Positions 43,386 through 52,931 are shown, counted from the first letter of the stretch. The stretch: 64,000 bases of DNA from Acidobacteriota bacterium (GCA_947482665.1 CANKJK010000013.1:1-64000); one strand, 5' to 3'. Notes: a model not told the origin generated them from the sequence alone. Program-made: numbers and translations.

Positions 43386-44003
43386 CTACTGCGGGGGCGG
43401 AGGCTGCCGGCGCGCGCCGCGGCGATCCTGCATCTGCTTCCGGAAGTCCGTCCGCTCCGCCTGCTTCGAGGCGCGCTCGGCTTCGAGCTGCTTCGCCTTC
43501 GTCTGCTGCTCAGGTGTCAGCAGCGCCCACACTTCGTTCCGGACACGCGCGCGCAACAGGCCCGCGTCCGTCGTCGCCGCGGCAAGCGCCTCTGCGCTGG
43601 CGCGAATCCCGTTCTCGTCGGCCGGGATCGCCATCACCGCCTTCTGCTGGGCGTCGTGCGCCACCTTCAGCTTCTGGCCCGCGGCCTCCATCTCCGGCCG
43701 GTGTCGCTGCATCACGTCCTTGACCTGGTCCATCTGCGTCTCGGACAGACCAAGGCGCGGCAGGGGAAACATCGGCCCGCCCATCATCCCGATGGGCCCA
43801 TCGGGCCCCCCGGGGCCGTGCCCCATCGGTCCGCCGGGGCCACCTGGGCCACCTGGGCCGCCCGGACCACCTGGTCCTCCGGGACCGAACCCGCGCCGAC
43901 CAGGGCCGCCGGGACCCTGCGCCAGCATGCCAGCGCCGAGAGCCAGCACCAGGGCAGCTGCCGCGCCCCCCACCACCATCCGTCTGCGAATCACTCGTGT
44001 CAT
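43386..44003 (-). CDS. Spy/CpxP-like periplasmic protein with Gly-Pro tract
   Basis: About 205 residues from the ATG at 44003; an ATG at 44015 is also possible. After a signal peptide (GGAAAALVLALGAGMLAQ) comes a collagen-like GPGGPGG tract of about 45 residues, then a helical domain with LGLSETQMDQVKDVMQRHRPEME and LLTPEQQTKAKQLEAERAS. The two L-(S/T)-x-x-Q motifs are those of Spy/CpxP envelope-stress chaperones. Probably the last gene of the efflux operon to its right. Confidence 0.8.
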   Translation of the reverse strand: MTRVIRRRMVVGGAAAALVLALGAGMLAQGPGGPGRRGFGPGGPGGPGGPGGPGGPGGPMGHGPGGPDGPIGMMGGPMFPLPRLGLSETQMDQVKDVMQRHRPEMEAAGQKLKVAHDAQQKAVMAIPADENGIRASAEALAAATTDAGLLRARVRNEVWALLTPEQQTKAKQLEAERASKQAERTDFRKQMQDRRGARRQPPPPQ

Positions 44004-44111
44004 GTCGTGCCCCATTCGAAGCTACGGCTTGAGTGCCGCCGCTCTACTGCATTCGACGCGATCTTCGTGGCGCCCCACGGTCGGAGTCGTGAAGAAACTG
44101 TGACGACCGGC

Positions 44112-44819
44112 CTATCTGCGGCCGAAGGTCACCGTGCTCAACTGCTTGCCCCGTGGCGTCTCGAGCGTGACGGTCACCGTCATCGTGTTCGGATCCGCCC
44201 CCAGTGTCCTGACCTCGCGGCTCTTCATCGTCATCTTCCCGCGCGGCGTCTCCATCGCGGTCGACAACTCCGTGACCAGGGCCACGCCTTCCCAGCGCGA
44301 CTTGCTTGAGGACGCCCCGCCGCCCAGGCCTTCGTGTTTCACCTCGGAACCATCCAGCGCGTAGCTCCCCATGGCCGTGACACCCTCGCCTTCACGCGTC
44401 ACGATCAGAAACTCCGGAGACTGTTTGATGGTGACGACTTCGCCGACGTGATACATCGGTCCCGGTCCGGGCCGGCCGGTTGGCCGGCCGCCATCGGCTC
44501 GCTCACCGCCGCCCGGGCCTCGACCACCGCCTCCGCCACGGCGCCCTCCGCCAAATCCACCACCGCCTCCGGGCCCGCCGAATCCACCGCCGGCACCGGG
44601 GCCACCGGGCCCGCCACGCCGTCCGCCGCCACCGGGTGGCCCATCTATCCCGTCCGGACCATCGGGCGCGCCGCCGCCCGCGTGATCCACCTTCTCGACC
44701 ACCCAGGTACCGGAGAAGTCCGGGTGGGCCTGCGCCGCCGCCAACCGCACCAGCAGTGCGACGGCCACAGCCGCGAGCACCACGGTCACACCCCTCCGCA
44801 TCATCACTCTGCTATTCAT
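44112..44819 (-). CDS. secreted glycine-rich protein
   Basis: 235 residues. A signal peptide is followed by HPDFSGTWVVEKVDHAGG, a common acidobacterial secreted-protein opening, then a Gly/Arg/Pro-rich tract (about 50-115), then a beta-rich domain (YHVGEVVTIKQSPEFLIVTR, MKSREVRTLGADPNTMTVTVTLETPRG). Function unknown. Its start overlaps the end of the MacB-like gene by 8 bases, so it belongs to the efflux operon. Confidence 0.7.
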   Translation of the reverse strand: MNSRVMMRRGVTVVLAAVAVALLVRLAAAQAHPDFSGTWVVEKVDHAGGGAPDGPDGIDGPPGGGGRRGGPGGPGAGGGFGGPGGGGGFGGGRRGGGGGRGPGGGERADGGRPTGRPGPGPMYHVGEVVTIKQSPEFLIVTREGEGVTAMGSYALDGSEVKHEGLGGGASSSKSRWEGVALVTELSTAMETPRGKMTMKSREVRTLGADPNTMTVTVTLETPRGKQLSTVTFGRR

Positions 44820-46035
44820 AACGAAGCGCCTCGATAGGATTCATCGCCGCCGCCTTGCGCGCCGGATAGAAACCGAAGAACACACCAATGGCCGCCGAGA
44901 AGGCGAAGGACAGCAACACCGCATTGCTGGAGACGACCGTGGGCCACCCAAACACACGGCCGATCCCATAGGACGCCCCGATTCCGATCGCCAGTCCGAT
45001 GGCGCCACCCGCAAGACTGAGCACGACGGCCTCGACGAGGAACTGCATCAGCACATCGATATCCCTGGCGCCCAGTGAGAGACGGAGCCCGATCTCCCGC
45101 GTCCGCTCGGTCACCGATACCAGCATGATGTTCATGATGCCGATGCCGCCGACCACGAGCGACACGGCCGCGATGCCGGCAAGCAGCCCCGTCATCGTGT
45201 CGGTCGTCGAGGTCAGCATGCTGGTCATCTCATCCTGCGTGCGGACGTTGAAGTCGTCCTGGTCGCCATTGAGCTTGTGGCGAATCCTGAGCAGGGCTGT
45301 AATGCTTGCCTGGACCCGCGCGAGCGGCACACCGTCCTCCGCCTGGATCACCATGTTTTGAATGTGCTGGATCCCCTGCAGCTTCTTCTGCGCGGTGGTG
45401 TACGGAATGAAGACGGTATCGTCCTGGTCCTGGCCCATGGCGGCCTGCCCCTTCTTGCCGAGCACGCCAATCACCTTGAACGGCTGGTTTTTGATCCGGA
45501 TCTGCGACCCGGTCGGGTCCGTTCCCGGGCCAAACAGCTGATCGCGGACCACCGACCCCAGCACGGCCACCTTCGCGGCACTGCGCACGTCCTGCTCGGT
45601 GAAGAATCCACCCCGCTCCGCGGGCCAGCTCCGGATGAGCGGCAGCTCGTCCCCTGTTCCCTGGATCTGCGTGCCCCAGTTGCTGGTATCGGAAATCACC
45701 TGCGAGCGCAGGTTCACGCCCGGCGAGAGGTATCGAATCCCCGCCACCTCCTTGCGCACCGCTTCGGCGTCCTCCACGCGGAGGGTGGTCGTGTTGCCGA
45801 TGCCCATGCGCACGGGCCCCGCAGGACCGGAGCCTGCATTCACATTGATGATGTTCGAGCCGGCACTCTTGATGTTGGTCTCGATCTGGGCGCGCGCGCC
45901 GTTGCCGATCGCCACCATGACGATGACGGCCGAGACGCCGATGATCATCCCGAGGGCGGTCAGCGCCGTCCGCATCGCATTGCGCCTGAGCGCCTTGAGG
46001 GCGATAAGAAACGTCATGAAGATGGACATGGACAC
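44812..46035 (-). CDS. MacB-like ABC transporter permease
   Basis: 407 residues from 46035; 46017 is an alternative start. It has the MacB_PCD architecture: an N-terminal helix (RTALTALGMIIGVSAVIVMV), a large periplasmic domain (GAGARAQIETNIKSAGSNIINV-type), and three C-terminal helices with FtsX features (GGIGIMNIMLVSVTERTREIGLRLSLGA, ending NPIEALRYE). Works with the adjoining ATPase and adaptor. The ATPase domain is separate here, unlike MacB of E. coli. Confidence 0.93.
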   Translation of the reverse strand: MSMSIFMTFLIALKALRRNAMRTALTALGMIIGVSAVIVMVAIGNGARAQIETNIKSAGSNIINVNAGSGPAGPVRMGIGNTTTLRVEDAEAVRKEVAGIRYLSPGVNLRSQVISDTSNWGTQIQGTGDELPLIRSWPAERGGFFTEQDVRSAAKVAVLGSVVRDQLFGPGTDPTGSQIRIKNQPFKVIGVLGKKGQAAMGQDQDDTVFIPYTTAQKKLQGIQHIQNMVIQAEDGVPLARVQASITALLRIRHKLNGDQDDFNVRTQDEMTSMLTSTTDTMTGLLAGIAAVSLVVGGIGIMNIMLVSVTERTREIGLRLSLGARDIDVLMQFLVEAVVLSLAGGAIGLAIGIGASYGIGRVFGWPTVVSSNAVLLSFAFSAAIGVFFGFYPARKAAAMNPIEALRYE

Positions 46036-46040
46036 CTCAG

Positions 46041-46811
46041 TCAGGCAGAGCGTTCGTCTTCGTCTGTAGGGCGTTCGGCGTCCAGCGCGGCCAATTCGGT
46101 CGTCGCGTCCCGTCGCGTCGTCACCGGGTTGTCAGACCGCACGCGGCCGTCGCGGAAGGCCACAATGCGCGTGGCGTATTCGGCAATATCGTGCTCGTGC
46201 GTGACCAGCACGACGGTGATGCCCTGCTCGGCATTCAGCTTCTGGAAGATGCCCATGACCTCGATGCTCGTGCGGGTATCGAGATTGCCCGTCGGTTCAT
46301 CGGCGAGCAGGATCTTCGGCTGGTTCACCAGCGCCCGGGCAATCGCCACGCGCTGCTGCTGGCCGCCCGACAGCTGATTCGGGTGATGATCCGCGCGGCT
46401 GCCGAGGCCCACGGCCTCAAGCGCCGCCCGCGCACGGGCCTTGCGCTCCTTCGCCTTCACCTTGCTATAGAGCATCGGCAGCTCCACGTTCTCGAGGGCG
46501 GAGGTCCGCGAGAGCAGATTGAAGCCCTGGAACACGAAGCCAATCTGATCGTTGCGCACGCGCGACAGGGCGTGCGCGGAGAGCGTCGAGACATCGCGCC
46601 CGTTCAGCAGATACCGCCCGCTGCTCGGCCTGTCGAGACACCCGAGCATATGCATGAACGTCGACTTGCCTGACCCTGATGGACCGGTGAGGGCGACGAA
46701 TTCTCCCGGGTTCATCTGCAAGGCCACGCCGCGCAGCGCATGCACGTCGACCTCACCGACGTGGTACGTCTTGACCACGTCCGTCACGACGATGACAGGC
46801 TCAGTGCTCAC
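46041..46811 (-). CDS. ABC transporter ATP-binding protein (LolD/MacB type)
   Basis: 256 residues from a GTG that overlaps the stop of the adaptor gene (GTGA). Walker A is GPSGSGKST, signature LSGGQQQRVAIARAL, Walker B ILLADEPTGNLD, with the switch His in VLVTHEHD. The NTPase powers the MacB-like permease that follows 5 bases later. A charged C-terminal tail of about 35 residues extends beyond the core. Confidence 0.95.
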   Translation of the reverse strand: MSTEPVIVVTDVVKTYHVGEVDVHALRGVALQMNPGEFVALTGPSGSGKSTFMHMLGCLDRPSSGRYLLNGRDVSTLSAHALSRVRNDQIGFVFQGFNLLSRTSALENVELPMLYSKVKAKERKARARAALEAVGLGSRADHHPNQLSGGQQQRVAIARALVNQPKILLADEPTGNLDTRTSIEVMGIFQKLNAEQGITVVLVTHEHDIAEYATRIVAFRDGRVRSDNPVTTRRDATTELAALDAERPTDEDERSA

Positions 46812-48721
46812 CGGCGGCCGGCGCCCCCACCAGCCGCACCCGCTCCACCGTTGCGGTTGGCATTGCCGCCGCCCGCGCCGCCAAAGCCACCGCCACCCGG
46901 AAAGCGCTGGCCGCCGAACGGCATCAGCGGATTACCTGCCCCCTGCGCCTGCGCCGCCGGCTGCGTCATGCCCGTCACGACGACATCGCCTTCCTGCACC
47001 GGGCCGTCCACGACTGCCAGAGCGACGCCGTCGCTGATGCTCACCCGCACGACCGCGCGCTCAAGCTTGCCGTCCCGCAGCAGCCACACTGGGCGCACCG
47101 TGATCTTTGGAGGTTCAATGGGCGCCACCACGGCTTCGGCCGGCGCGCCGTTTCGGCCTCCAACCGGTGCGCGGCGCCCGCCCACGAGCGGCGTCGCCGT
47201 GCGCGGACCAGCGCCCGGCGGCACAGATCCCGCAGGACCTCCGCCCTCGCGCATCCGTTGGCGGAATGCCTCGCGCGCCTCTGGCGTCATGTTCTGCATC
47301 CGCTGACGGAACGCGTCACGCTCTTCCGGTGACATATTGCCGAACCGACCGCCTGGCGCAGACGCGCCTCCACCGCTGCCCCCTGCGCCGCCACGTTCGC
47401 TCCCGGAAGCTTCCGGCGCCCCATTGCCGGTCGTCCGACGCTCCTCGCGCATGCGCTGACGTTCTTCTGGCGACGCATTCTGCATCCGCTGGCGGAACGC
47501 GTCGCGCTCCTCGGGCGACAGGTTCGCGAAGCGGCCACCGCCAGAAGCGGCGCCAGGCGTCGATGGGGCAACCGCTCGGGCACCATCGGTCCCGCCGGTC
47601 CCCCCGGTCCCAGCGGAACGCGCAGGCGCCCCACCCGCAGCGGGCGCACCAGGCGCGGCGGCGGGAGGCGTAGCCCCGCTGGCCGCACCGGCCCCGCCAC
47701 GTGCGCCACCGGGACCACCGAATCCACCCGCGGGCGCCGGCTGTCCGAGCGAGGCGAACAGTTCGGGCGTCGGGCGGAACCGCACCGCGGCACTCGGCAT
47801 GCGCACGACGTTGTCCGCGCGGGAGATTTCGACGGTGACACTGGCCGTCATGCCCGGCCGCAGCTTCAGCGTGGGATTCGGGACCGTAATGATCGTCGTG
47901 TAGCTCACGACGTTCTGCGTGACCACGGGCTGGAGGCGGACCTGCCGCACGGTGCCGGTGAACACGTCGTCCGGGTAGGCGTCCACCTTGAAGGTGACAC
48001 TCTGTCCGGCGTGGATGCGGCCGATATCTGATTCGTCAATGGCCGCACTCACCTGCATCTGCGCCAGATCCTTCGCCAGCACGAACAGCGTCGGCGCCTG
48101 CATGCTGGCCGCCACGGTCTGGCCGACATCGACGTTCCTCGAAACCACAATGCCGTCGATCGGCGCCTTGATGATCGTGTACGACAGGTTCACCTGGGTC
48201 TGATTGAGGGAGGCGCGCGCCTGCACGATCTGCGCTTCAGCCGACTTGAGCGCCGCCTCAGCCTGCCTCGCGGTGCTCTCCGCGGTGTCGAGGTCGGACG
48301 CCGCCAGGAGCTGACGGGCCGAAAGCTCCCGCGCGCGCTTGAGCTTGATCTGTGCATCTTCCACCTGGACCCGCGCGCGGTCACGATCCGCCTGCAGCCG
48401 GGTCAGCGTCGCCGAGGCCTGCTCCACCTGGGCCTGAAACAGGGACTGCTCAAGCTCAGCCACGACCTGGCCCTGGCGAACCTGCGAGTTGAAGTCCGCG
48501 TGCAGCGCCTTGATCGAACCGGAGACCTGCGACCCGACCTGGACGGTCGTGACAGCTTCCAGCGTGCCGGTCGCCTGCACGGCCTCTACGACATTGCCCC
48601 GCGCCAGCGTGGCCGTGATGAGCGCGCTGCTGGCCTCGGCCGGCTTGGCCCTCCGGTAGTAGAACGTGCCCGCGGCGCCGGCGGCGGCCAGCACACAGAG
48701 CGTCACTATCCATTTCTTCAT
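46808..48721 (-). CDS. MacA-like periplasmic adaptor with large low-complexity insert
   Basis: 637 residues from the ATG at 48721, preceded by AGGAGAACGC. The first 320 residues are a standard adaptor: N-terminal membrane anchor, TGTLEAVTTVQVGSQVSGSI lipoyl half, long coiled-coil hairpin (about 92-175), YTIIKAPIDGIVVSRNVDVGQ, and a beta-barrel domain. Residues 330-535 are an insert rich in Gly, Ala and Pro with four related helical units around SPEERDAFRQRMQN. The C-terminal membrane-proximal domain resumes at about 538. First gene of a tripartite efflux operon, divergent from the response regulator. Confidence 0.9.
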   Translation of the reverse strand: MKKWIVTLCVLAAAGAAGTFYYRRAKPAEASSALITATLARGNVVEAVQATGTLEAVTTVQVGSQVSGSIKALHADFNSQVRQGQVVAELEQSLFQAQVEQASATLTRLQADRDRARVQVEDAQIKLKRARELSARQLLAASDLDTAESTARQAEAALKSAEAQIVQARASLNQTQVNLSYTIIKAPIDGIVVSRNVDVGQTVAASMQAPTLFVLAKDLAQMQVSAAIDESDIGRIHAGQSVTFKVDAYPDDVFTGTVRQVRLQPVVTQNVVSYTTIITVPNPTLKLRPGMTASVTVEISRADNVVRMPSAAVRFRPTPELFASLGQPAPAGGFGGPGGARGGAGAASGATPPAAAPGAPAAGGAPARSAGTGGTGGTDGARAVAPSTPGAASGGGRFANLSPEERDAFRQRMQNASPEERQRMREERRTTGNGAPEASGSERGGAGGSGGGASAPGGRFGNMSPEERDAFRQRMQNMTPEAREAFRQRMREGGGPAGSVPPGAGPRTATPLVGGRRAPVGGRNGAPAEAVVAPIEPPKITVRPVWLLRDGKLERAVVRVSISDGVALAVVDGPVQEGDVVVTGMTQPAAQAQGAGNPLMPFGGQRFPGGGGFGGAGGGNANRNGGAGAAGGGAGRR

Positions 48722-48877
48722 GCGTTCTCCTGGTCCCTCACCGGTCTTGATCAAGGATGACACTGTTATTGACGTCATGGCGGCACTTGGCGTTTCCCAG
48801 ACCATGTGAAAAATCCGTGGCACGCGCCCATTTGCGGCCCATTCCCGGGACGAGACGCCCTAGGATCGACAGCACAG
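48722..48877. promoter_or_regulatory. divergent spacer between efflux operon and two-component genes
   Basis: 156 bases between the leftward adaptor gene and the rightward response regulator. Both promoters should lie here. The AT-richer part (CTTGATCAAGG at about 48747 and GTTATTGACGTCA) contains small palindromes that could bind the response regulator. I could not place a confident -35/-10 pair. Confidence 0.4.
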
Positions 48878-49603
48878 ATGACTGGCGCGACAGACTCCCG
48901 CACGGCGCTTGTGGTTGAGGACGAACGCAACATCCGCGATCTCGTCTGTCTGCACCTCGGCGTCGAGGGCTTCGCCTGCGTCCAAGCGGAGAACGGGCCC
49001 GCGGCCCTCGCACTCGCCGGGAGCCAGCGCTTTGATGTCATCGTGCTGGACCTGATGTTGCCCGGGCTTGATGGCCTCTCGGTCTGCCGGGCCCTCCGTC
49101 GCAGCGAACTGAACGCCACGGCACCGATCCTCATGCTGACGGCCCGGCGCGAGGAGACCGACAAGGTACTGGGCCTGGAAACAGGCGCAGACGACTACCT
49201 CACCAAACCATTCGGCGTGCGTGAACTGGTGGCGCGGGTACGAGCCCTCCTGCGTCGTGCAACACACGCACAGACCGCCCCCGCAGGCGTCAGCGCGGCA
49301 AAGCCTATCAACTACCGGCATCTCGCGATGGACCCGGCCCGCCGGCGGGTGACCCGTGACGGCGAGGAGGTTGAGCTGACGACGCACGAGTTCGATCTGC
49401 TCTACGTGCTGCTCTCACATCCGGGCATCGTCTTCAGCCGGGAGGCCCTGCTGAACCGCACGTGGAAGGAGAACACCTTCGTCACCGAGCGCAGCGTCGA
49501 CACGCTGGTGAAGCGCGTGCGGAAGAAGATCGAGCACGACCCGGCCAACCCGGACGTGATCGCCACTGTATGGGGCTCGGGCTACAAGGCGACCGATGTC
49601 TAG
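48878..49603 (+). CDS. OmpR/PhoB-type response regulator
   Basis: 241 residues from the ATG at 48878. Receiver domain: acidic pocket VVEDERN, phospho-acceptor Asp58 in VIVLDLMLPG, MLTARREE with the switch Thr, and the Lys in DDYLTKPF. The winged-helix output ends with SVDTLVKRVRKKIE and VWGSGYKAT. It is followed by its kinase with 8 bases of overlap and is divergent from the efflux operon, its likely target. Confidence 0.95.
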   Translation: MTGATDSRTALVVEDERNIRDLVCLHLGVEGFACVQAENGPAALALAGSQRFDVIVLDLMLPGLDGLSVCRALRRSELNATAPILMLTARREETDKVLGLETGADDYLTKPFGVRELVARVRALLRRATHAQTAPAGVSAAKPINYRHLAMDPARRRVTRDGEEVELTTHEFDLLYVLLSHPGIVFSREALLNRTWKENTFVTERSVDTLVKRVRKKIEHDPANPDVIATVWGSGYKATDV

Positions 49604-51146
49604 GGGACCGGCCTGGTATCGCAGCCTCTACTGGCGCATCGGCGCAGGCCTGGTGGTGCTGTTCGCCATCATGCTCGTCTCGCAGGGCCTGCTGTTTCTG
49701 TACTTCACCTACCCACAGGCCGGGTCTCTGCAGTCGCGAACCCCGGCACAGCTGGCGGTGCTCGCCGCCACCGAGTTGTCGACGACCCTCGCTCGGGAGC
49801 CAAAGACCGACATCGCTGCGTTCGTCCATGGGCAGTTTGATCGCGCGTTCCAACCGGTCGTCGTGGCGATGCGCGACGGACAAACGGCAGCGAACCACGA
49901 GGGACTGGTGCCCCCGGGATTCCTGGCCATGCTCCGGCGGCAGGCCGCACGCGGGGCTGTACCGCAGATCGACGGTCCTCGCGGCCCCGCTGGCCGTCCT
50001 CCATTCGCGGACCCGGCCGAAGACGAGATACCGGGCAATCGCGACGCGACCTCCGCGACCGACGGCCGTCCGCGCGGGCCCGGCGGGCCCGGCGGGCGCG
50101 GATTCGGTTTCCGGCGCCTGGCGGAGTTTCAGCCGGTCATCGCCAACGGCGAGACCGTCGGCCTGGTCGCCGTGCTGCCGGGCCGTCCGCCCTTCACGAT
50201 GATCCTGCAGGAGGTGGGGCCGACCATGGCGCTCGCCGGGCTCGGTGTCCTGCTCATCGGCGGCGTCATCATGGCTGTGGTGGTGTTCGGCCCTGCACGA
50301 CGGCGCCTGCGACACCTGCAGGAAGCCACCGAGACGATCGGGCGCGGCGACTTTTCCGCCCGTGCGCCTGGCGATGGTGGCGACGAAGTCGCGGAACTGG
50401 CTCGTTCGTTTAATCGCATGGCGGATGAACTGGCCGCCCGCGCGGGTGCCCTTGAGTCCGCCGATCGCGCGCGACGGCAGTTGCTCGCGGATGTCTCACA
50501 CGAACTCATGACGCCGTTGACGGCGATGCGCGGCTATCTCGAAACGCTGGCGATGACGGAACTGGCAATCGATGCCCCCACGCGCGAGCGCTATCTCGGC
50601 ATCGTGAGCGAAGAGACGCAGCGCATGGAACACATCGTCGGCGATCTGCTCGACCTTGCCCGGCTCGAAGGGGGCAGCCCCACCGTTCGCATGGGTGATG
50701 TGTCGGTCGCCGCCGTCTTCGAGCGCGTGGCGACCCGGCACGAACGAGAGCTCCAGCAGCACGGGATCCGGTTGGCACGGACCATCGCCCCGGGGGCCGG
50801 GACTGTCACCGGCGACGCCGATCGTCTGGAGCAGGTCCTCCAGAATCTCACCGGCAATGCCCTGCGGTTCACCCCCGATGGCGGCACGATCACGCTCGAC
50901 GCCGCCGTGGCGGCCGGCGGCGTGCGCCTCACGGTGCGGGACACCGGGCCTGGCATTCCAGACGCCCACCTGTCCCTCATCTTCGACCGCTTCTACAAGG
51001 CGGACGCCGCACGTCGCGCCACGGGCGGCAGCGGCCTCGGCCTGTCCATCGTGAAGGCCATCATCGAACGCCACGGCGGCTCGATCACGGCACACAACGA
51101 CGGTGGCGCCGTGTTCGTCATCACGCTGCCGTCCGCCCGCGCCTGA
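49596..51146 (+). CDS. sensor histidine kinase
   Basis: 516 residues. Membrane helices at about 15-37 and 210-232 flank a periplasmic sensor segment that contains RGPGGPGGRGFGFRR (160-174). HAMP follows at 232-285, HisKA with His302 in LADVSHELMTPLTAMRGYLE, and the ATPase domain with N box NLTGNALRFTPDGG, DTGPGIP and GGSGLGLSIVKAI. All catalytic boxes are intact. The Gly-Pro segment mirrors the tracts in the proteins encoded by the divergent operon. Confidence 0.95.
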   Translation: MSRGPAWYRSLYWRIGAGLVVLFAIMLVSQGLLFLYFTYPQAGSLQSRTPAQLAVLAATELSTTLAREPKTDIAAFVHGQFDRAFQPVVVAMRDGQTAANHEGLVPPGFLAMLRRQAARGAVPQIDGPRGPAGRPPFADPAEDEIPGNRDATSATDGRPRGPGGPGGRGFGFRRLAEFQPVIANGETVGLVAVLPGRPPFTMILQEVGPTMALAGLGVLLIGGVIMAVVVFGPARRRLRHLQEATETIGRGDFSARAPGDGGDEVAELARSFNRMADELAARAGALESADRARRQLLADVSHELMTPLTAMRGYLETLAMTELAIDAPTRERYLGIVSEETQRMEHIVGDLLDLARLEGGSPTVRMGDVSVAAVFERVATRHERELQQHGIRLARTIAPGAGTVTGDADRLEQVLQNLTGNALRFTPDGGTITLDAAVAAGGVRLTVRDTGPGIPDAHLSLIFDRFYKADAARRATGGSGLGLSIVKAIIERHGGSITAHNDGGAVFVITLPSARA

Positions 51147-51306
51147 TCGTCACCTGCAGCGGGCGGGTCCCGCGTGACTGTCCACCGCAGGCGACGCAGC
51201 CGACGCCATCCACGCCTGAATCCTCGCCTCCGCCAGGGACGATACGCGGCACGCGGCTTGCTCCACCAGTCGCTGATGCCCACGTGGCATCGAGGAGGAT
51301 GTCACC

Positions 51307-52089
51307 GTGCCTTGCCGCACATCACTGGTTCTCGCCGCCGCGCTCACGACGCTGACCGCCGGCACGGCGCTCGCACAACCCGGTGTCCCCATCGTGGGTC
51401 CCATCCCGGCGTACCGGCCGGTGCCACACCGCGGACACGCCGCCCAGGAAGGCGCACTGCGGCTGCGAGTCACGCCGAAGGACGCCGAAGTCTTCGTCGA
51501 CGGCTATCTGATGGGCATCGTCGACGACTTCGATGGCGCCTTCCAGCGGCTGCACGTGGAGGCCGGCCCGCACACACTGGAGGTGTACCGCAGCGGCTTC
51601 CGGATCGGGCGGCAGAAGATCTTCGTCGGGCCGCATGCCACGCTCCGCGTGACGTACGCCCTGGTGACGCTCGGCCCCAACGACGCGCCGGATCCGCGGC
51701 CGGTGGTGAAGCAGGTGGAGGCTCGACGTGAACCACTGCTGGAGGGCGCGGGACCTCGCGATCCCCGGCGTGGCCCAGGCCGCCCATGGCCCATGGAGCG
51801 CCGTCCTGACACCGATGACCACAGCGGTCCGCGACGCGACGGTCGTGAGCGCCAGGCCACCTACGGCACGCTGGCCGTGCACGTGCAGCCACAGGGCGCC
51901 GACGTGCTCATCGACGGCGAGCGGTGGGATGTGGATCGCGATGGGCGCCTTGAGCTGCAGCTTGCCGAAGGCCGGCACCGCGTGGAGGTGCGGGCGCGGG
52001 GCGCCCGGCCATTCACACAGGAGGTCGAGGTCCGGCGCGGCGAGGTCACGCCGCTCAATGTGAGCCTCGCGGTGGAGGGTGGACGATGA
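51307..52089 (+). CDS. exported protein with two PEGA-like domains
   Basis: 260 residues from a GTG with GAGGAGGA upstream. A signal peptide (LVLAAALTTLTAGTALAQ) is followed by two PEGA-type beta modules: LRLRVTPKDAEVFVDGYLMG with HTLEVYRSGFR at about 55-115, and GTLAVHVQPQGADVLIDGERW with HRVEVRARG at about 185-255, joined by an Arg/Pro-rich linker. PEGA modules are found in surface and cell-wall-associated proteins. The stop overlaps the next start by ATGA. Confidence 0.82.
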   Translation: MPCRTSLVLAAALTTLTAGTALAQPGVPIVGPIPAYRPVPHRGHAAQEGALRLRVTPKDAEVFVDGYLMGIVDDFDGAFQRLHVEAGPHTLEVYRSGFRIGRQKIFVGPHATLRVTYALVTLGPNDAPDPRPVVKQVEARREPLLEGAGPRDPRRGPGRPWPMERRPDTDDHSGPRRDGRERQATYGTLAVHVQPQGADVLIDGERWDVDRDGRLELQLAEGRHRVEVRARGARPFTQEVEVRRGEVTPLNVSLAVEGGR

Positions 52090-52826
52090 ACCGCGTACGT
52101 CTGATGGCCGCGGTCGGTGTCGCCCTCCTCGTGGCGGGCGCCCCGGCGATGGCACAGACGGCGCCGGCAGGAACCGGGTCGATGGTGGTCGAGCGCGTCC
52201 AGAGCGGCTTCACGGTGGCGCCGGTGGTAAAAGCCGGTGACATTGATGGCCTCACACACGTGCTGGCCGGCGGAGAGGCCGGCTGGGTGGTCGACCAGAC
52301 GCTGCTCATCGGCGGCGCCGGCTACGCCATGACCGACGGCGGCCGGAACGAGACGCTGGGCTACGGCGGTCTCGTCATCGAGTGGCGGCTGCTTCCGCCC
52401 AGTTCCCCGATCCGGTTCGGCGTGAAGGGCCTCATCGGCAGCGGTAGCGCCACACTCGCAACGGACCTGGCCACGCTCGCCTCGCAGCTGCAGCGCGGCA
52501 TGGACAGCGTGCGCGTGAGCGTCGACGGCCGGCAGATCGGGAACGTGACCGACCTGCGCGGGGCCATCGGGGGCCTCGCACCCGGCAGTGCCGGAGGCCG
52601 CGTGGGTACGGCGCTCGCCCCTGCCGGTCGCGTCGCGCTGCCACGGATCCTCGTCCGCGACGACTTCATCGTGTTCGAACCCGAAGTCACCGTCGACATC
52701 CGCCTGAGCCACCTGGTCAACGTCTCGGCCGGCGCGAGCTACCGAGTGACCGGCAATACCGGGCTCCTCGAGGACCGGCTCAATGGTGCGGCGGCCAGTC
52801 TGGCCGTCCACTTCGGCGGCTGGTAG
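52086..52826 (+). CDS. secreted protein, probable outer-membrane barrel
   Basis: 246 residues with a signal peptide (MAAVGVALLVAGAPAMAQ). The mature part is rich in Gly and aromatic residues in alternating strands (GGLVIEWRLLPPSSPIRFGVKG, LSHLVNVSAGASYRVTGNTG, ending SLAVHFGGW). The final strand with a terminal Trp is typical of an outer-membrane barrel signal. A middle segment (about 120-190) is a soluble insert. Translationally coupled to the PEGA protein, so the two probably act together at the surface. Confidence 0.65.
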   Translation: MNRVRLMAAVGVALLVAGAPAMAQTAPAGTGSMVVERVQSGFTVAPVVKAGDIDGLTHVLAGGEAGWVVDQTLLIGGAGYAMTDGGRNETLGYGGLVIEWRLLPPSSPIRFGVKGLIGSGSATLATDLATLASQLQRGMDSVRVSVDGRQIGNVTDLRGAIGGLAPGSAGGRVGTALAPAGRVALPRILVRDDFIVFEPEVTVDIRLSHLVNVSAGASYRVTGNTGLLEDRLNGAAASLAVHFGGW

Positions 52827-52931
52827 CCGCGGGGGCGGTCACTGGGAACCCGGGGGCGCGGCGTCTTACCCGCCGGTTGCCCAGGCCACACGCCAATTGC
52901 GGTCCGGGGGTGAGTGCGGGAGAATGGCGGC

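Noticed and set aside
43780-43925. Simple-sequence repeat of GPGGPP type as a DNA repeat element
   Set aside because: It is fully explained as the collagen-like tract of the Spy-like coding sequence.
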